DNA of 64,000 nucleotides from Symbiodinium natans (Eukaryota; Sar; Dinophyceae; Suessiales; Symbiodiniaceae): positions 271,085 to 335,084 of the forward strand of contig CAJNDS010002428.1 in assembly GCA_905221605.1 (NCBI GenBank), in the 5' to 3' direction. This document shows, in pieces, positions 52,126 to 61,700 of this stretch. The notes under the pieces were generated by a model. That model saw only the letters and a list, made by a program, of their open reading frames with translations, did not search any database and was not told the DNA's origin. A program made the translations under genes and the position numbers. Each line of letters opens with the position of its first letter. Position 1 is the first letter of the stretch.

Positions 52126-55100
52126 CTACACGTGAACATTGACCTTGCGGGTCAGTCCACTCTCCAGCAACAGCGCGCGAACGAACAGTGCCTCGCTCGT
52201 GCCTTGACCAATTGCATACAATTCAGCTTCACCACTTGACAGTGCGATTGTTGATTGCGTGCGTGCAGTGCTTTGAACATTACAACCAAGGACATTCACA
52301 GTCGAACCAGAAGTCGACTTGCGTGTCTTGTTGCATCCAGCCCAGTCACTGTCAACATACGCATTTACATCCACAGGGACAGTGGCTCCAGACAGCTGGT
52401 GCGTCGGTCTCAGCTTCAACACCGACAGTTTGGTACCAGACAAGTACCTCAACAGGTGTTTCAACTTTCCAACCGACTCAGTGGTGGGAGCAGTCACGTC
52501 GCGTGACAGTTCCTTCACCGCGTATGCAACATCAGGCCTTACAAACGCATACCATAGCAGTTTGCCAACCGCAGTGCGATACTTCTCATGGCCTTCTTTA
52601 TCCAGTGGCTCAGGCATCAACTGTCTCAAGGATGACGACCCAGTCGTGGCAACAGGATTGCACTTCGACAGGTTGTACATTTCAAGCAGTTTGTCAACAT
52701 ACGACGGAGACATGCACACATCAATGCTATCACCGCAGTGACGCAAGCGGCGACCAAGAAACGTGTGCTCAGTCCCTTCGACCAACTCACCAGTGATCTT
52801 CACGATCAGCTCTTTCTGCAGTTCTTCAAGAAACTGCCGTTTGAGCTTGTCATCTCCAATGATCAGTAGATCGTCAACATATGCCAAGACAAACAGTGAA
52901 CCACTTTCATGACAGTAAAGATTGCCATCGGACTTGCAGCGCTTGAACTTCAGTTTCTGCATCGTAGCAGCAAAATGGTCTTGCCACAGTTTAGGCGCTT
53001 GACGCAGCCCGTACATTGCCTTATTCAGTCGCCAGAGTACTTTCCTGTCAGGGTAGTACTCAGCTGGCGGCCAGACGAACACTTCGTCAGTCATTGCTGC
53101 GTGTAAAAACGCAGTTGACACATCAGCAAGCGTGATCGTCCAGTTTCGAGCAAGGGCCAAAATCAGCAACACACGCAGTGTCACCAACGACGGTGTGCTC
53201 GCGAACAGTGAATCCAGGTCCAGTTGGCGAGAGTCCTGGAAGCAGCCTTGAACTACGAGACGCATTCGCAGTTCTATGTCAGACTTCCAGCGCTTGACCC
53301 ATTTCACGCCAATGGCACCCTTCACTTGCTCACTTGAGCAGTTCTCTACGGGCACTTCTGTATACACTTCGAAGTCCTTCATGGATCCCATTTCCTTATT
53401 CATGCCAGTTGCCTGTGCTTCTTCAGGAAACTCTTCAGTGGCATCCCAAATGATGGGGTTTGCCAGTTTCGCCTCGGCAACAGCTTCTTCTTCATCACAG
53501 TTCACTTCGACGGAAACAGACGACCCATCTTTGTTGCGAACCTCAGTTGCACTTGTCGCGGAAGCAACCCAGGACCAGTCATGCTGATAGGCTTCAGTTA
53601 TAGCGGCAATTCTTTGCGCTTTGCCCAGTGGCTCAGCGTCAGCTTCAGGATCAGGGCGCGCCAGTTTTGACTTAGGCTCAGCGCCTCCTTCTTCAGCTGA
53701 TCTCTTGGAACCAGTGGGCGAACTCAAGGGTTCGACTTCAGCTTCACGTTCTTCAGACGCAGTTTGCGGCTGTGTTTCCAACACATCATCCATTGGCTCT
53801 CTAGCCAGTCCAGGCGGTTCTTTCACTCTGCCAGTGGCTGTGAGATTTTGCGGCAAAACAAACTCAGTGATCGCTTCTTTGCCTTCACCTTTTGGATCCC
53901 AAGGCAGTGCACGGAACATTTGAACAATCTCCTTTTGCCATTGCAGTGAGGGTTGCAGTCGACGGACAGTCCTCACTTTGGTGACTCCATGTTCAGTTCC
54001 GATGATCACTTCGTCTGCTTCAGTATCTCGACCAAGCCACATGCCAGTTACCCAGGACGGGAATGCTTTGCGCGCAGCGTGCGGTCCAGTCAACTTTGCT
54101 TGCACAACTTCGCCAAAGCAACACAGTCCTGAATTGTAGTCTCTCTGCCAACGACGCCAGTAGCTTGTGTGGCCATCCGCATGTTCAAGATAGCGGTTCA
54201 GCAGAAACTGAGCATGCTTCACTGCCCACGGGAACAGTGCATGATCAGATGTCACTTCAACGCCAGTGCTTTCTTGAAGCTGCAGAAGGACAGTTCTCAG
54301 CTGTGCGTACAGCGTCCTCTGCATCTGGCCTACGCTGCCCATCGCCTGCTTGTGAGCAGTGGGCGCAGCGCGTGTGCTCATGCCACCAAGCTCTTTAACA
54401 GTCGACAGAACTAGGTCCTTCAGTGGATTTTCCTTGTCGTACTGAAGGATACCAAATGTCCTGCCAGTTTCAAACACAAACTTCTTCAGCTCAGCCATTG
54501 CGTACGCACCACCTTTCTTGGCAGTTTGCTTGTCAGGTACAACAACAGCCATGCCAAAGCCAGTTTGCACGTCTGTGGCAGTCAACACGGTTCTCAAGGG
54601 AAGCGACTTGTGCGTGCTGACATAACAGTAATCCACTTGGATCACAGGCTGTCGATCCACTTGCTTCAGTGAAGGTCCGTGACGACCTTTCGCCTGAACG
54701 CAGTGTGGGCACCAATCTCTGAACGGCAGATGTGTCAGTTCATGGACACGTCTTTCTGCCTCAGTGGGTTCCTTAGGAACTTTGAGAGATTTAGCCTTGT
54801 AGGCAGTCTCTCGAATCATTTCCTGAACCTCAAGGTTTGGTGCTCTTTCCAGTGGAACGAACAGACAGTAGCCAGTCCAGGTATGACCCAGATCAGCTCT
54901 CGGTTCTTCACACTTCGTGACACTTCCATCAGCTTCAATCATGTCAGACCACAAATCCTGAAAACCAGTGTCGATACGAGACTCATCAGTCGACGTCGTG
55001 AAGTAAGTGTAACGATCAGCCCACAGCTGGTCAGTTGACACTCTCTCCACATCTAAGGCCGTAGCGCAGTCCTCAGGATGAAAGGCGCAGCTCCTAGGCG

Positions 55101-57819
55101 TGTGTAACATGCGAATCCAGTACCTTGGCAGCTTCAGCCAGTAATCACTCGTTCTGGATTGACCAGTTAGAGGATCAGGACTGTTGAAGAGCCGAACCAG
55201 TTCAGCCTGCACTTCGGGCCCATGATACACTAGGCTTCGCAGTCGCGAAAGGCAGGCATCAGCCTCCGCAGTCTCGCCTCCTCGGCTCGAAACAGGCCTA
55301 GAGCGGGGCGGGCGGGGGGGAACAGTGGCAGAAGGGGTGGGCGGGCGGGAAAACGCAGTGACCGCGGGACCAGGGGCGTTCGGGGCGGTTGTCACGCCAG
55401 TGCGCGGCGGAACGCGGTCAGTTTTACCACCACCAAAGAATTTCGTTTTGCCTTCGGGCAGTCGGGGGCTCTGTTTGCCCTGATGCCGCAACTCAGGTTT
55501 GTAACGCAGTTTGAAAACACACTTACCTTTCCAGCGGACAGTGTCCTGCGCAGTCTTGTCTGCCAGTTTGAGGAAATCAGCATCCCTCACTTCGACAGGC
55601 GAAACTCCACTTCCATACAGTTTGGTGGTTACTCTTTCGCCAGTGAATCTTGACAGTGGGACAGGCAGGTCACGACACTGCTCTGGGGAGAACAGTCCCA
55701 TGCGCCATCGGTGATGATGTCGCGTCAATGTCAAATTTCGCTCATCTAACTCCCAACAGTCTACTGCAGTAGCCAACAATTCATAAATCTTGGAGACATG
55801 ATCAATGCTGCAGTCTTGCACATCACACACTCCAGACAGTGGCATGTCCATGTCATCTTCGCTCAAGCTCTCCTGTAACAGTTTCGGCAGATCTTTCACA
55901 CATCGCTTGGCATCCTCAGCACAGTGGTATGGAACCACAGTCGGATTGAGGTAAACCAGTGTACCTTGCCGAACTATCGGGACAGGATCCTGATTCACAG
56001 TCAGCAATGCCATGAAATCTTTGCTCATGACAGTCCAGAAGCCTTGCAGCAGTAATCTGGACACACTAACCAGTGGGAACGGTATGGACTTGCACACATA
56101 GAAATTGATGCACAGTGAATGACCATTGCAGTCGAGCTGAACGATTCTTCGACCCAGTATTTCAAGGGTTTTACCCGATATACTTCGCAGTGCCGGAGCA
56201 TCATCATTCAGGGGAAGCAGTGGGTAATCATCAGCAAACCACTCAGGACAACAGTGAGCAGAAGCACCAGAATCAAACAAGATCCAGCTTCTGTCAGTTA
56301 CACCAGCTTGCAGATGAAACTCAGTGAGCTTGTCTACAGGTGTTGTTGTCTGCTCAACTGCAGTTTCTGATGAAACATTTCGGGGTAACTCATTCGGAAG
56401 TACAGGTTGACCAGTGGTCATTGTCGCTATCAAGAACAGTGAGGCTATGAACAAATTGCGAACAATGCCAGGTCTAGCAGTGCGAGAACTCCCAGCAGTC
56501 CTCGAAACTCGCGGAGAATCCACTTCGGTGGGTTCCTCAGTGAACACAGCGGCAGCTGTGCCAGCAGGCTCCTTAGCATCAGTGACCTCAGTCACCGTGA
56601 CCGTCGACGCTGCAGTTGTCGCAGCTGTGGAACTCTGCGCTGGCTCATGCCAGTGTCCTTGCCATTCGTCTTGCCAGTAGGATCCTTCAGACCAGTCATC
56701 ATACCAGCCTTCATCCCATGAGCTCCAGTCTTCATACTCACCTATTGCGCCAACATACCATTCGTACTCATTCCAGTCGGCGTTCCACTCTTCTTCGTTC
56801 CATTCTTCTTCATTCCATTCTTCAGTGACAGCTCCTACATTTTTCGCTTGAGGGCATTCTTTGCTCCAGTGGCCCTGCGAGCCACAAATAAAACATCCGT
56901 TTCCATTTCCTTTTCCTTTTCCTTTTCCTTTGCTCTTTCCTTTTCCTTTTCCTTTCCAGTTTCCTTTGTCACTTCCTTTTCCTTTCCATCCTTTCGCAGT
57001 TCCGAAACCTTTCTTTCCTTTGCCTTTGCCCTTTCCTTTTCCTTTCCAGTTTCCTTTCTTTCCTTTTCCTTTCCAGTTTCCTTTGTACCAACCTTTCAGT
57101 GCTCCGATATCCATCGGCACTGGACCATCATTCCTTGCAGTACCTGCAGTACTTGAAACTAAGTGCCTACTCTTGTAGTATGACTGAATCGTTGCCAGTA
57201 AATCTTTCCATGTGTGTATCTGCGAGACATTCAGTCTGAGATGCTGTTGCAGTGCTCCTTGCGTCTTGCGAATGAACAACGTGATCAGTAAATCATCCTG
57301 AACCAAGGCACCAGTCGCCTTCTCATGGCGATTCTTCAGTACAATGAAATCAGCCAGATCATTTTCGAAGTTGTCAGGCCTCAGTTTGAAATCCAGAATC
57401 TCGGTGAGGAGATTCAGTCCTTGGGACCGGTTAGGCAGTGAAAACTGCTGATGCAGTCTTCGCCATACCTCGAAGCCATTCTCAGTGTCTTCTTGTCTGA
57501 CAGTCGCTCTCGCAGCTCCCTCGGTTAACTGTGCCAACAGATAAAGCAGTTGACGACTGAACTCGATCAGTTTCATGTCTCGACTCGCATCGGTTCTTCG
57601 ATTCCAGTCGATCACATGTTCGTCTGTGACAGCTTCAGTTAGAACCTCGCATGCATCCATGAGCAGCTTTGCTTCGGGCTTGTACAGTCCTATGTACTTC
57701 TTCATTTGCCAGCTCCAATCCTCATACTTATCCAGTGACCCATCAAATGACGGTGGGGGAAACAGTTTCACTTCACCTCCAAGACCTCTTAGTTCAGGGG
57801 CAGAACCTAGTGAAGCCAT
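52126..57819 (-). CDS. Ty1/copia gag-pol polyprotein (1,897 aa)
   Basis: Starts at ATG 57817-57819, about 37 nt after the primer binding site. Order by approximate residue: gag-like region 1-240; Lys-Gly repeats (WKGKGK) 240-305; CCHC zinc knuckle CFICGSQGHWSKEC near 309; Trp/Glu-rich repeats (EEWNEEEWN) 330-390; a hydrophobic stretch LFIASLFLIA near 460; aspartic protease DSGAS near 516; integrase zinc site HELTH..CPHC near 1030 and core from VDYCYV near 1062; reverse transcriptase 1450-1750 with YVDDLL near 1649; RNase H with DSDWAG near 1833 and SSGEAELYA. Function by family: capsid formation, polyprotein cleavage, cDNA synthesis and integration. The third integrase acidic residue appears absent (GSVGQMQRT where relatives have GSVE). 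The frame ends in TAG before the last part of RNase H. Confidence 0.95.
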   Translation of the reverse strand: MASLGSAPELRGLGGEVKLFPPPSFDGSLDKYEDWSWQMKKYIGLYKPEAKLLMDACEVLTEAVTDEHVIDWNRRTDASRDMKLIEFSRQLLYLLAQLTEGAARATVRQEDTENGFEVWRRLHQQFSLPNRSQGLNLLTEILDFKLRPDNFENDLADFIVLKNRHEKATGALVQDDLLITLFIRKTQGALQQHLRLNVSQIHTWKDLLATIQSYYKSRHLVSSTAGTARNDGPVPMDIGALKGWYKGNWKGKGKKGNWKGKGKGKGKGKKGFGTAKGWKGKGSDKGNWKGKGKGKSKGKGKGKGNGNGCFICGSQGHWSKECPQAKNVGAVTEEWNEEEWNEEEWNADWNEYEWYVGAIGEYEDWSSWDEGWYDDWSEGSYWQDEWQGHWHEPAQSSTAATTAASTVTVTEVTDAKEPAGTAAAVFTEEPTEVDSPRVSRTAGSSRTARPGIVRNLFIASLFLIATMTTGQPVLPNELPRNVSSETAVEQTTTPVDKLTEFHLQAGVTDRSWILFDSGASAHCCPEWFADDYPLLPLNDDAPALRSISGKTLEILGRRIVQLDCNGHSLCINFYVCKSIPFPLVSVSRLLLQGFWTVMSKDFMALLTVNQDPVPIVRQGTLVYLNPTVVPYHCAEDAKRCVKDLPKLLQESLSEDDMDMPLSGVCDVQDCSIDHVSKIYELLATAVDCWELDERNLTLTRHHHRWRMGLFSPEQCRDLPVPLSRFTGERVTTKLYGSGVSPVEVRDADFLKLADKTAQDTVRWKGKCVFKLRYKPELRHQGKQSPRLPEGKTKFFGGGKTDRVPPRTGVTTAPNAPGPAVTAFSRPPTPSATVPPRPPRSRPVSSRGGETAEADACLSRLRSLVYHGPEVQAELVRLFNSPDPLTGQSRTSDYWLKLPRYWIRMLHTPRSCAFHPEDCATALDVERVSTDQLWADRYTYFTTSTDESRIDTGFQDLWSDMIEADGSVTKCEEPRADLGHTWTGYCLFVPLERAPNLEVQEMIRETAYKAKSLKVPKEPTEAERRVHELTHLPFRDWCPHCVQAKGRHGPSLKQVDRQPVIQVDYCYVSTHKSLPLRTVLTATDVQTGFGMAVVVPDKQTAKKGGAYAMAELKKFVFETGRTFGILQYDKENPLKDLVLSTVKELGGMSTRAAPTAHKQAMGSVGQMQRTLYAQLRTVLLQLQESTGVEVTSDHALFPWAVKHAQFLLNRYLEHADGHTSYWRRWQRDYNSGLCCFGEVVQAKLTGPHAARKAFPSWVTGMWLGRDTEADEVIIGTEHGVTKVRTVRRLQPSLQWQKEIVQMFRALPWDPKGEGKEAITEFVLPQNLTATGRVKEPPGLAREPMDDVLETQPQTASEEREAEVEPLSSPTGSKRSAEEGGAEPKSKLARPDPEADAEPLGKAQRIAAITEAYQHDWSWVASATSATEVRNKDGSSVSVEVNCDEEEAVAEAKLANPIIWDATEEFPEEAQATGMNKEMGSMKDFEVYTEVPVENCSSEQVKGAIGVKWVKRWKSDIELRMRLVVQGCFQDSRQLDLDSLFASTPSLVTLRVLLILALARNWTITLADVSTAFLHAAMTDEVFVWPPAEYYPDRKVLWRLNKAMYGLRQAPKLWQDHFAATMQKLKFKRCKSDGNLYCHESGSLFVLAYVDDLLIIGDDKLKRQFLEELQKELIVKITGELVEGTEHTFLGRRLRHCGDSIDVCMSPSYVDKLLEMYNLSKCNPVATTGSSSLRQLMPEPLDKEGHEKYRTAVGKLLWYAFVRPDVAYAVKELSRDVTAPTTESVGKLKHLLRYLSGTKLSVLKLRPTHQLSGATVPVDVNAYVDSDWAGCNKTRKSTSGSTVNVLGCNVQSTARTQSTIALSSGEAELYAIGQGTSEALFVRALLLESGLTRKVNVHV

Positions 57820-57854
57820 TCAAACAGTTTCGGGCACCTGGTTCTCACCAGTGT

Positions 57855-57866
57855 GCTCCGCTACCA
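57855..57866 (-). promoter_or_regulatory. Primer binding site, tRNA-iMet type
   Basis: On the minus strand TGGTAGCGGAGC, the complement of a tRNA 3' end GCTCCGCTACCA. Starting with TGG (CCA tail) and resembling plant copia sites that use initiator tRNA-Met, it sits 36 nt before the gag ATG and directly after a CA dinucleotide expected at an LTR end. Confidence 0.65.
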
Positions 57867-58035
57867 TGAAAAGTTCAATGGAGCAGTTTGGGATACACTT
57901 TCAGGTATCACAACATTCACAGCAGTGAGCAATCATCAGTCACACTTGTTTCAGCACTTGAACCTTGAGCCAAAGCAGTGACGACAGCTTTGGTCAGATC
58001 AGGCAGTGGATACTGCCAGGGCTCTAGAGGGAACA
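57867..58035 (-). repeat. Candidate 5' LTR (169 nt)
   Basis: On the minus strand it would begin TGTTCCCTCTAGAG and end TTTTCA next to the primer binding site, giving TG...CA termini. The outer end matches the edge of the CAGT-rich region. No second copy was found, so this is inference from position only. Confidence 0.4.
57964..57974 (-). other. Possible spliced-leader relic
   Basis: On the minus strand TTTGGCTCAAG, identical to the last 11 nt of the dinoflagellate spliced leader, lying upstream of and in the same orientation as gag-pol. Dinoflagellate genes often carry such relics from reinserted trans-spliced cDNA. The preceding bases do not match, so chance is possible. Confidence 0.4.
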
Positions 58036-58500
58036 GTGTATTCTAACACTCCTAGGACCCTTCTGGGACCCGCCTGGACACCCTGCTGCACCCTGAAAAT
58101 GTCCTCAAAATTGCTGCATTTCTGGATTTTTGTTCCCCCACGAGAAGCCAAACCGTCCTGACACCCCCCAACCCGCTAAGACCTTCCTGCGACCCTTGTA
58201 GCAACCTCCCGAATTCTTCTGGGACCCCCTCCCTGCTTGAGACTCTCGCCTGCAATGTTCCGTTTTAGCATGGAAAAGCAGGGGCCGGCCGAGGCCCCTG
58301 CTACCCCCGACCGTTTTTGCTGCCCTTTCAAGCCCGAAAATGTGGGTTTTTGGTATTGCAATTGGGCACCTTCCATTTTACTCCGTGAAAGCTCCAAGAA
58401 GCCTACGAGCCACTGACAGGCTCCATGAAGCTCGGGAGACCCCGCCCTGCTCTTTCTCTGCAAAAAGCAAGAAAGCCCCCCTTGAGGGGGGTTTGGGGGG
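58036..58500. other. Unique flank right of the retroelement
   Basis: No telomeric repeats and no CAGT. The phrase TTCTGGGACCC occurs twice (near 58062 and 58217). Short minus-strand frames have no recognised domain. Confidence 0.4.
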
Positions 58501-58716
58501 TGAACCCTAAACCCTAAATGAGAATAGTTTGGGTGGTTGGGGTGGGACTACATGCTAGCGCAAGCGAGCGGCCCGGGTGCTTTTAGCATCAGCGAGCTTC
58601 CCTTCTACACACCCTAAACCCTAAACCCTAAACCCCAAACCCTAAACCCTAAACCCTCAACCCTAAACCGGCTTTGGGGCTTTAGGATCAATTTTTGGAG
58701 CTCCCAATTCACTCAG

Positions 58717-58786
58717 CGCCGCCAAGCCCAGGCGAGCCAAGCGGATAGCGCCCAACACGTGCCTCGGCGCTCGTTTCAACGAAAAG
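58717..58786 (+). CDS. PPR gene exon 1 seen
   Basis: Acceptor ACTCAG, GT donor at 58787. The frame that ends in phase 0 reads AAKPRRAKRIAPNTCLGARF then NEK. A C-type array lies just upstream. Not PPR-like itself; linked by phase and proximity. Confidence 0.5.
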
Positions 58787-61700
58787 GTCAGAGTCCCTCA
58801 ATCCTAAACCCTAAACCCTAAACCCTGAACCTTGGCATGTCCCCCCTTAGTAGGGATTCTAGGACCCCTTATTAGAATCCCCATTCAGGACTGTTAGTAT
58901 AAGGGGCACATCCCAACCCGAACCCAAAACCGCCAGGGTTTGCTTTCTCAGCCTGAGTTGATGTTGATTGTCCGAAAAGTGCTTCAGCAATGTAAACCCT
59001 AAACCCTAAACCCCTAAAACCCCAAACAGTTGACAAGCCATGCGTCCAGCCCCTGCCCAACACCTAGACTTTTGTCAACCATGAGCGCTTGTGAGAGGTT
59101 GCACTACAACGCGGCCATAAGTGCCACTTGGATGCGACTTGATTTGCTTAGTTGGCTGCATGACTTTCCAGACCCAAAGGTTTTAAGTTGTAAACGCCGT
59201 ATGTAAGCCCTGAGACCTTGAATACTTTTTTTTAAACAAAAATGGCGACACCTCAACAAAGCCAGATATGGAGCCCATACAGAGCAGTTAGGTGAGTTAC
59301 TGTAGGGTGTACTTGAAAGAGCATGGATAGTTGCATGTAGTAGGGTTATAAGTACCTCAGAAGGGTATAATCCAAGATACCTTATACCTTCCTAGGACCC
59401 TCCCTAAAACCACAGGGTATAGGGTCAAATGAGGCCTGTGAGCGCTCCAGCCAGTGGCAGCACGCGGTTGACCTGCTCTGGGCGACTCGCAACAAGGTTA
59501 GATTTAGGAGTACTCGAAGGTTGTTTTGGGTAGTTACAAGTAGGGTTATGAGTAAGGTAATGCGCATTATGACCTGGATGAAGGTACTTGTAACCGCACT
59601 TATAACTACCTAGGGTTTAGTGGTTTGCGGATGTCTGCAGTCCTCAACATCAAATGCTACAGTCAGGGTTGGAGATTCCAAGGGCTAGATATTCGTGGAG
59701 GTTTGTTTAGGGTTTAGGGTTGCCACCTGTGCTACTTTTCAAACCTCTGTATCTTTGTGGGTTTCCAATCTTGATTTGCTATACTCAACTTTCCGGAACA
59801 GATTGTTTTCTTCTTGACGCTTACTTATTCTGGAAAACACTTAGTCCATCTTGAATCCCTCGCTAATTCCCACATCTTGGTTCGCATCGCTTCTGGTCAT
59901 ATTGCGTTTCCGACGCTGGCTTTTCTGCCGTCCACACTTTGGATGTATGCTTCCCTTTCTATGTGCATCTTCATGACACCAGTTGACCCCCGCCCCCCGC
60001 CCCCCCGCCCCCCCCACCCCCCAACCCTAAACCCTAAACCCCAAACCGCAAACCCTGAAACTCGGAGCCACCTCAGGTGCTCAGTAGGCAACCTCAACAT
60101 TTTGGACAAAGCCTTAGCCTCCCCCCCCCCCCCCCCCCCCCAAATCTCGAAAGTTGGCATCGACCTTTCGCAATGAAGCTTAGCCAGTAAGATTCCTATA
60201 TTATAAACGGCCTGGTGACCTCACCTTAAGGACATGGCAGCATCTCTACCATTTGAAAGGGTACACGGGGTTAGTCTCGAACCCCCCACATGAGGAAAAC
60301 GCCTCAAATGGTTCGTCGAACTCGGGAGCCGCAAAGCACATCACGCCCTAAAGAATTCCGAGAGGTTACCCTAAACCCTAAACCCTAAACCCTAAACCCT
60401 AAACCCTAAATTTCTTTCGATGCGAAAATTACAAGAAGCCCATTGTTCTGGGTTGTCCACGCGCTGGGCGATCGTGCCTTCGACACATAGAGGTGGGGCG
60501 TGAGGGGGTGGCTTATGCTTCGTGCAGCGAGGGTAAAGAGGAGCATCATCGATGCACGCGCTGCGCACCATGTGCCGCCACCCGAACACGGAGCGGTGGT
60601 AGCAGCACGTCTGCGCATGAGATCTTTTCCTACTGCGCGGGAAGACATCTAAGCCCTACAATGCCTAATAGGTTGGGATCTTTCCCCTTATACTTACAGT
60701 CCTTAATAGGGACTATAGTACCCCCCTACTATAATCCCTATTAAGGAGCTGTTAGAATAAGGGGGAACATCCCAAGCCTAAACCCTAAACCCTAAACCCT
60801 AAACCCTAAACCCTAAACCCTAAACCCTAAACCCTAAACCCTAAACCCTAAACCCTAAACCCTAAACCCTAAGATGGGCATTCATAAGTCCCCGGAAGCC
60901 CAGGAGATGGATCGCAGCAGGGTGCGGAAGGACACCCCGTGGGGAAATTATTGGAGGCAGAGAGCCCCTTTAGGGTTTCAGGTTTCAGGTTTAGGGTTTA
61001 GGGTTTAGGGTTTAGGGTTTAGGGCTACAGCTTTGAGGATCTGTGGGCTTTTTGGGGTTTAGGGCTTGAATTTCAGGGGTGTAGTGGGATGGGTCCGTAA
61101 GCTTGAGCAGTTTGAGTGCCGGGGTAAAGGTGTTCCATCAACCCCCTAAGCCTTTCAAGCCGAGAATCGCAGGAGAGTGGCAGAGCTTGGAGCTGTGGTT
61201 TGTTTGGTGCTAGGGCGTAGTTTGGGTGCACGGTTGGTTTGCCTTGGCGCGCTTGAACTTGTTTAAGGGCAGTGGCGTGTTTCAGGCACGCCGTTTTTCT
61301 TTGTTTTTATTGTTTTTTGTTTTTTTTTTTTTTTTTTTTGGGGGGGGGGGGGGGGGTTTGGGTTTGGGAGTCTAGAGAGCCCCAGCGAACGGCAGCATGT
61401 AGCCCTCCATGGAAGCATGTAAACCCCAAAATAAGGCTTTTGCTGCATTCAGCACAGCGACGCTGCGTCATATCTGGGTAACTGAAGGGTTGTACGATTT
61501 TGGGGTTTTAGGGTTTTTAGGGTTTTGGGGTTTAGGGTTTTGGGGTTTTGGGGTTTTGGGTGTTGGGGTTTTGGAGTTTTGGGGTTTTGGGATTTTTGGG
61601 TTTTAGGGTTTCAGGGTTTCTCAACCCTAGACCCGAAGCCCTAAACCACTGCGAGGACGTCATCTCCTTCAACACCACCATGGCTGCCTCCGCACGTGGT

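Larger units (their letters stand above)
50338..58035 (-). mobile_element. Ty1/copia retroelement, 3'-truncated, CAGT-rich
   Basis: Minus-strand element with, in transcription order, a candidate 5' LTR (58035-57867), a tRNA-iMet-type primer binding site, a gag-pol frame, about 540 nt of non-coding DNA and a second ORF. Gag, protease, integrase, reverse transcriptase and RNase H in that order define copia. No telomeric repeat occurs inside it. Its borders coincide with a sharp change in CAGT density: about one per 24-34 nt inside, near zero outside. The transcriptional 3' end meets a poly-C tract at about 50300-50335 and no 3' LTR is visible, so it is truncated or mis-assembled there. It carries an in-frame stop and an altered integrase catalytic motif, so this copy is probably not autonomous. 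Confidence 0.92.

Noticed and set aside
57838-57851. A tRNA gene suggested by GGTAGCGGAGC and a CTGGT-GAGA-ACCAG hairpin
   Set aside because: Only the acceptor-complement and one stem are present, with no T-arm or full cloverleaf. Better explained as a primer binding site plus a small hairpin next to it.
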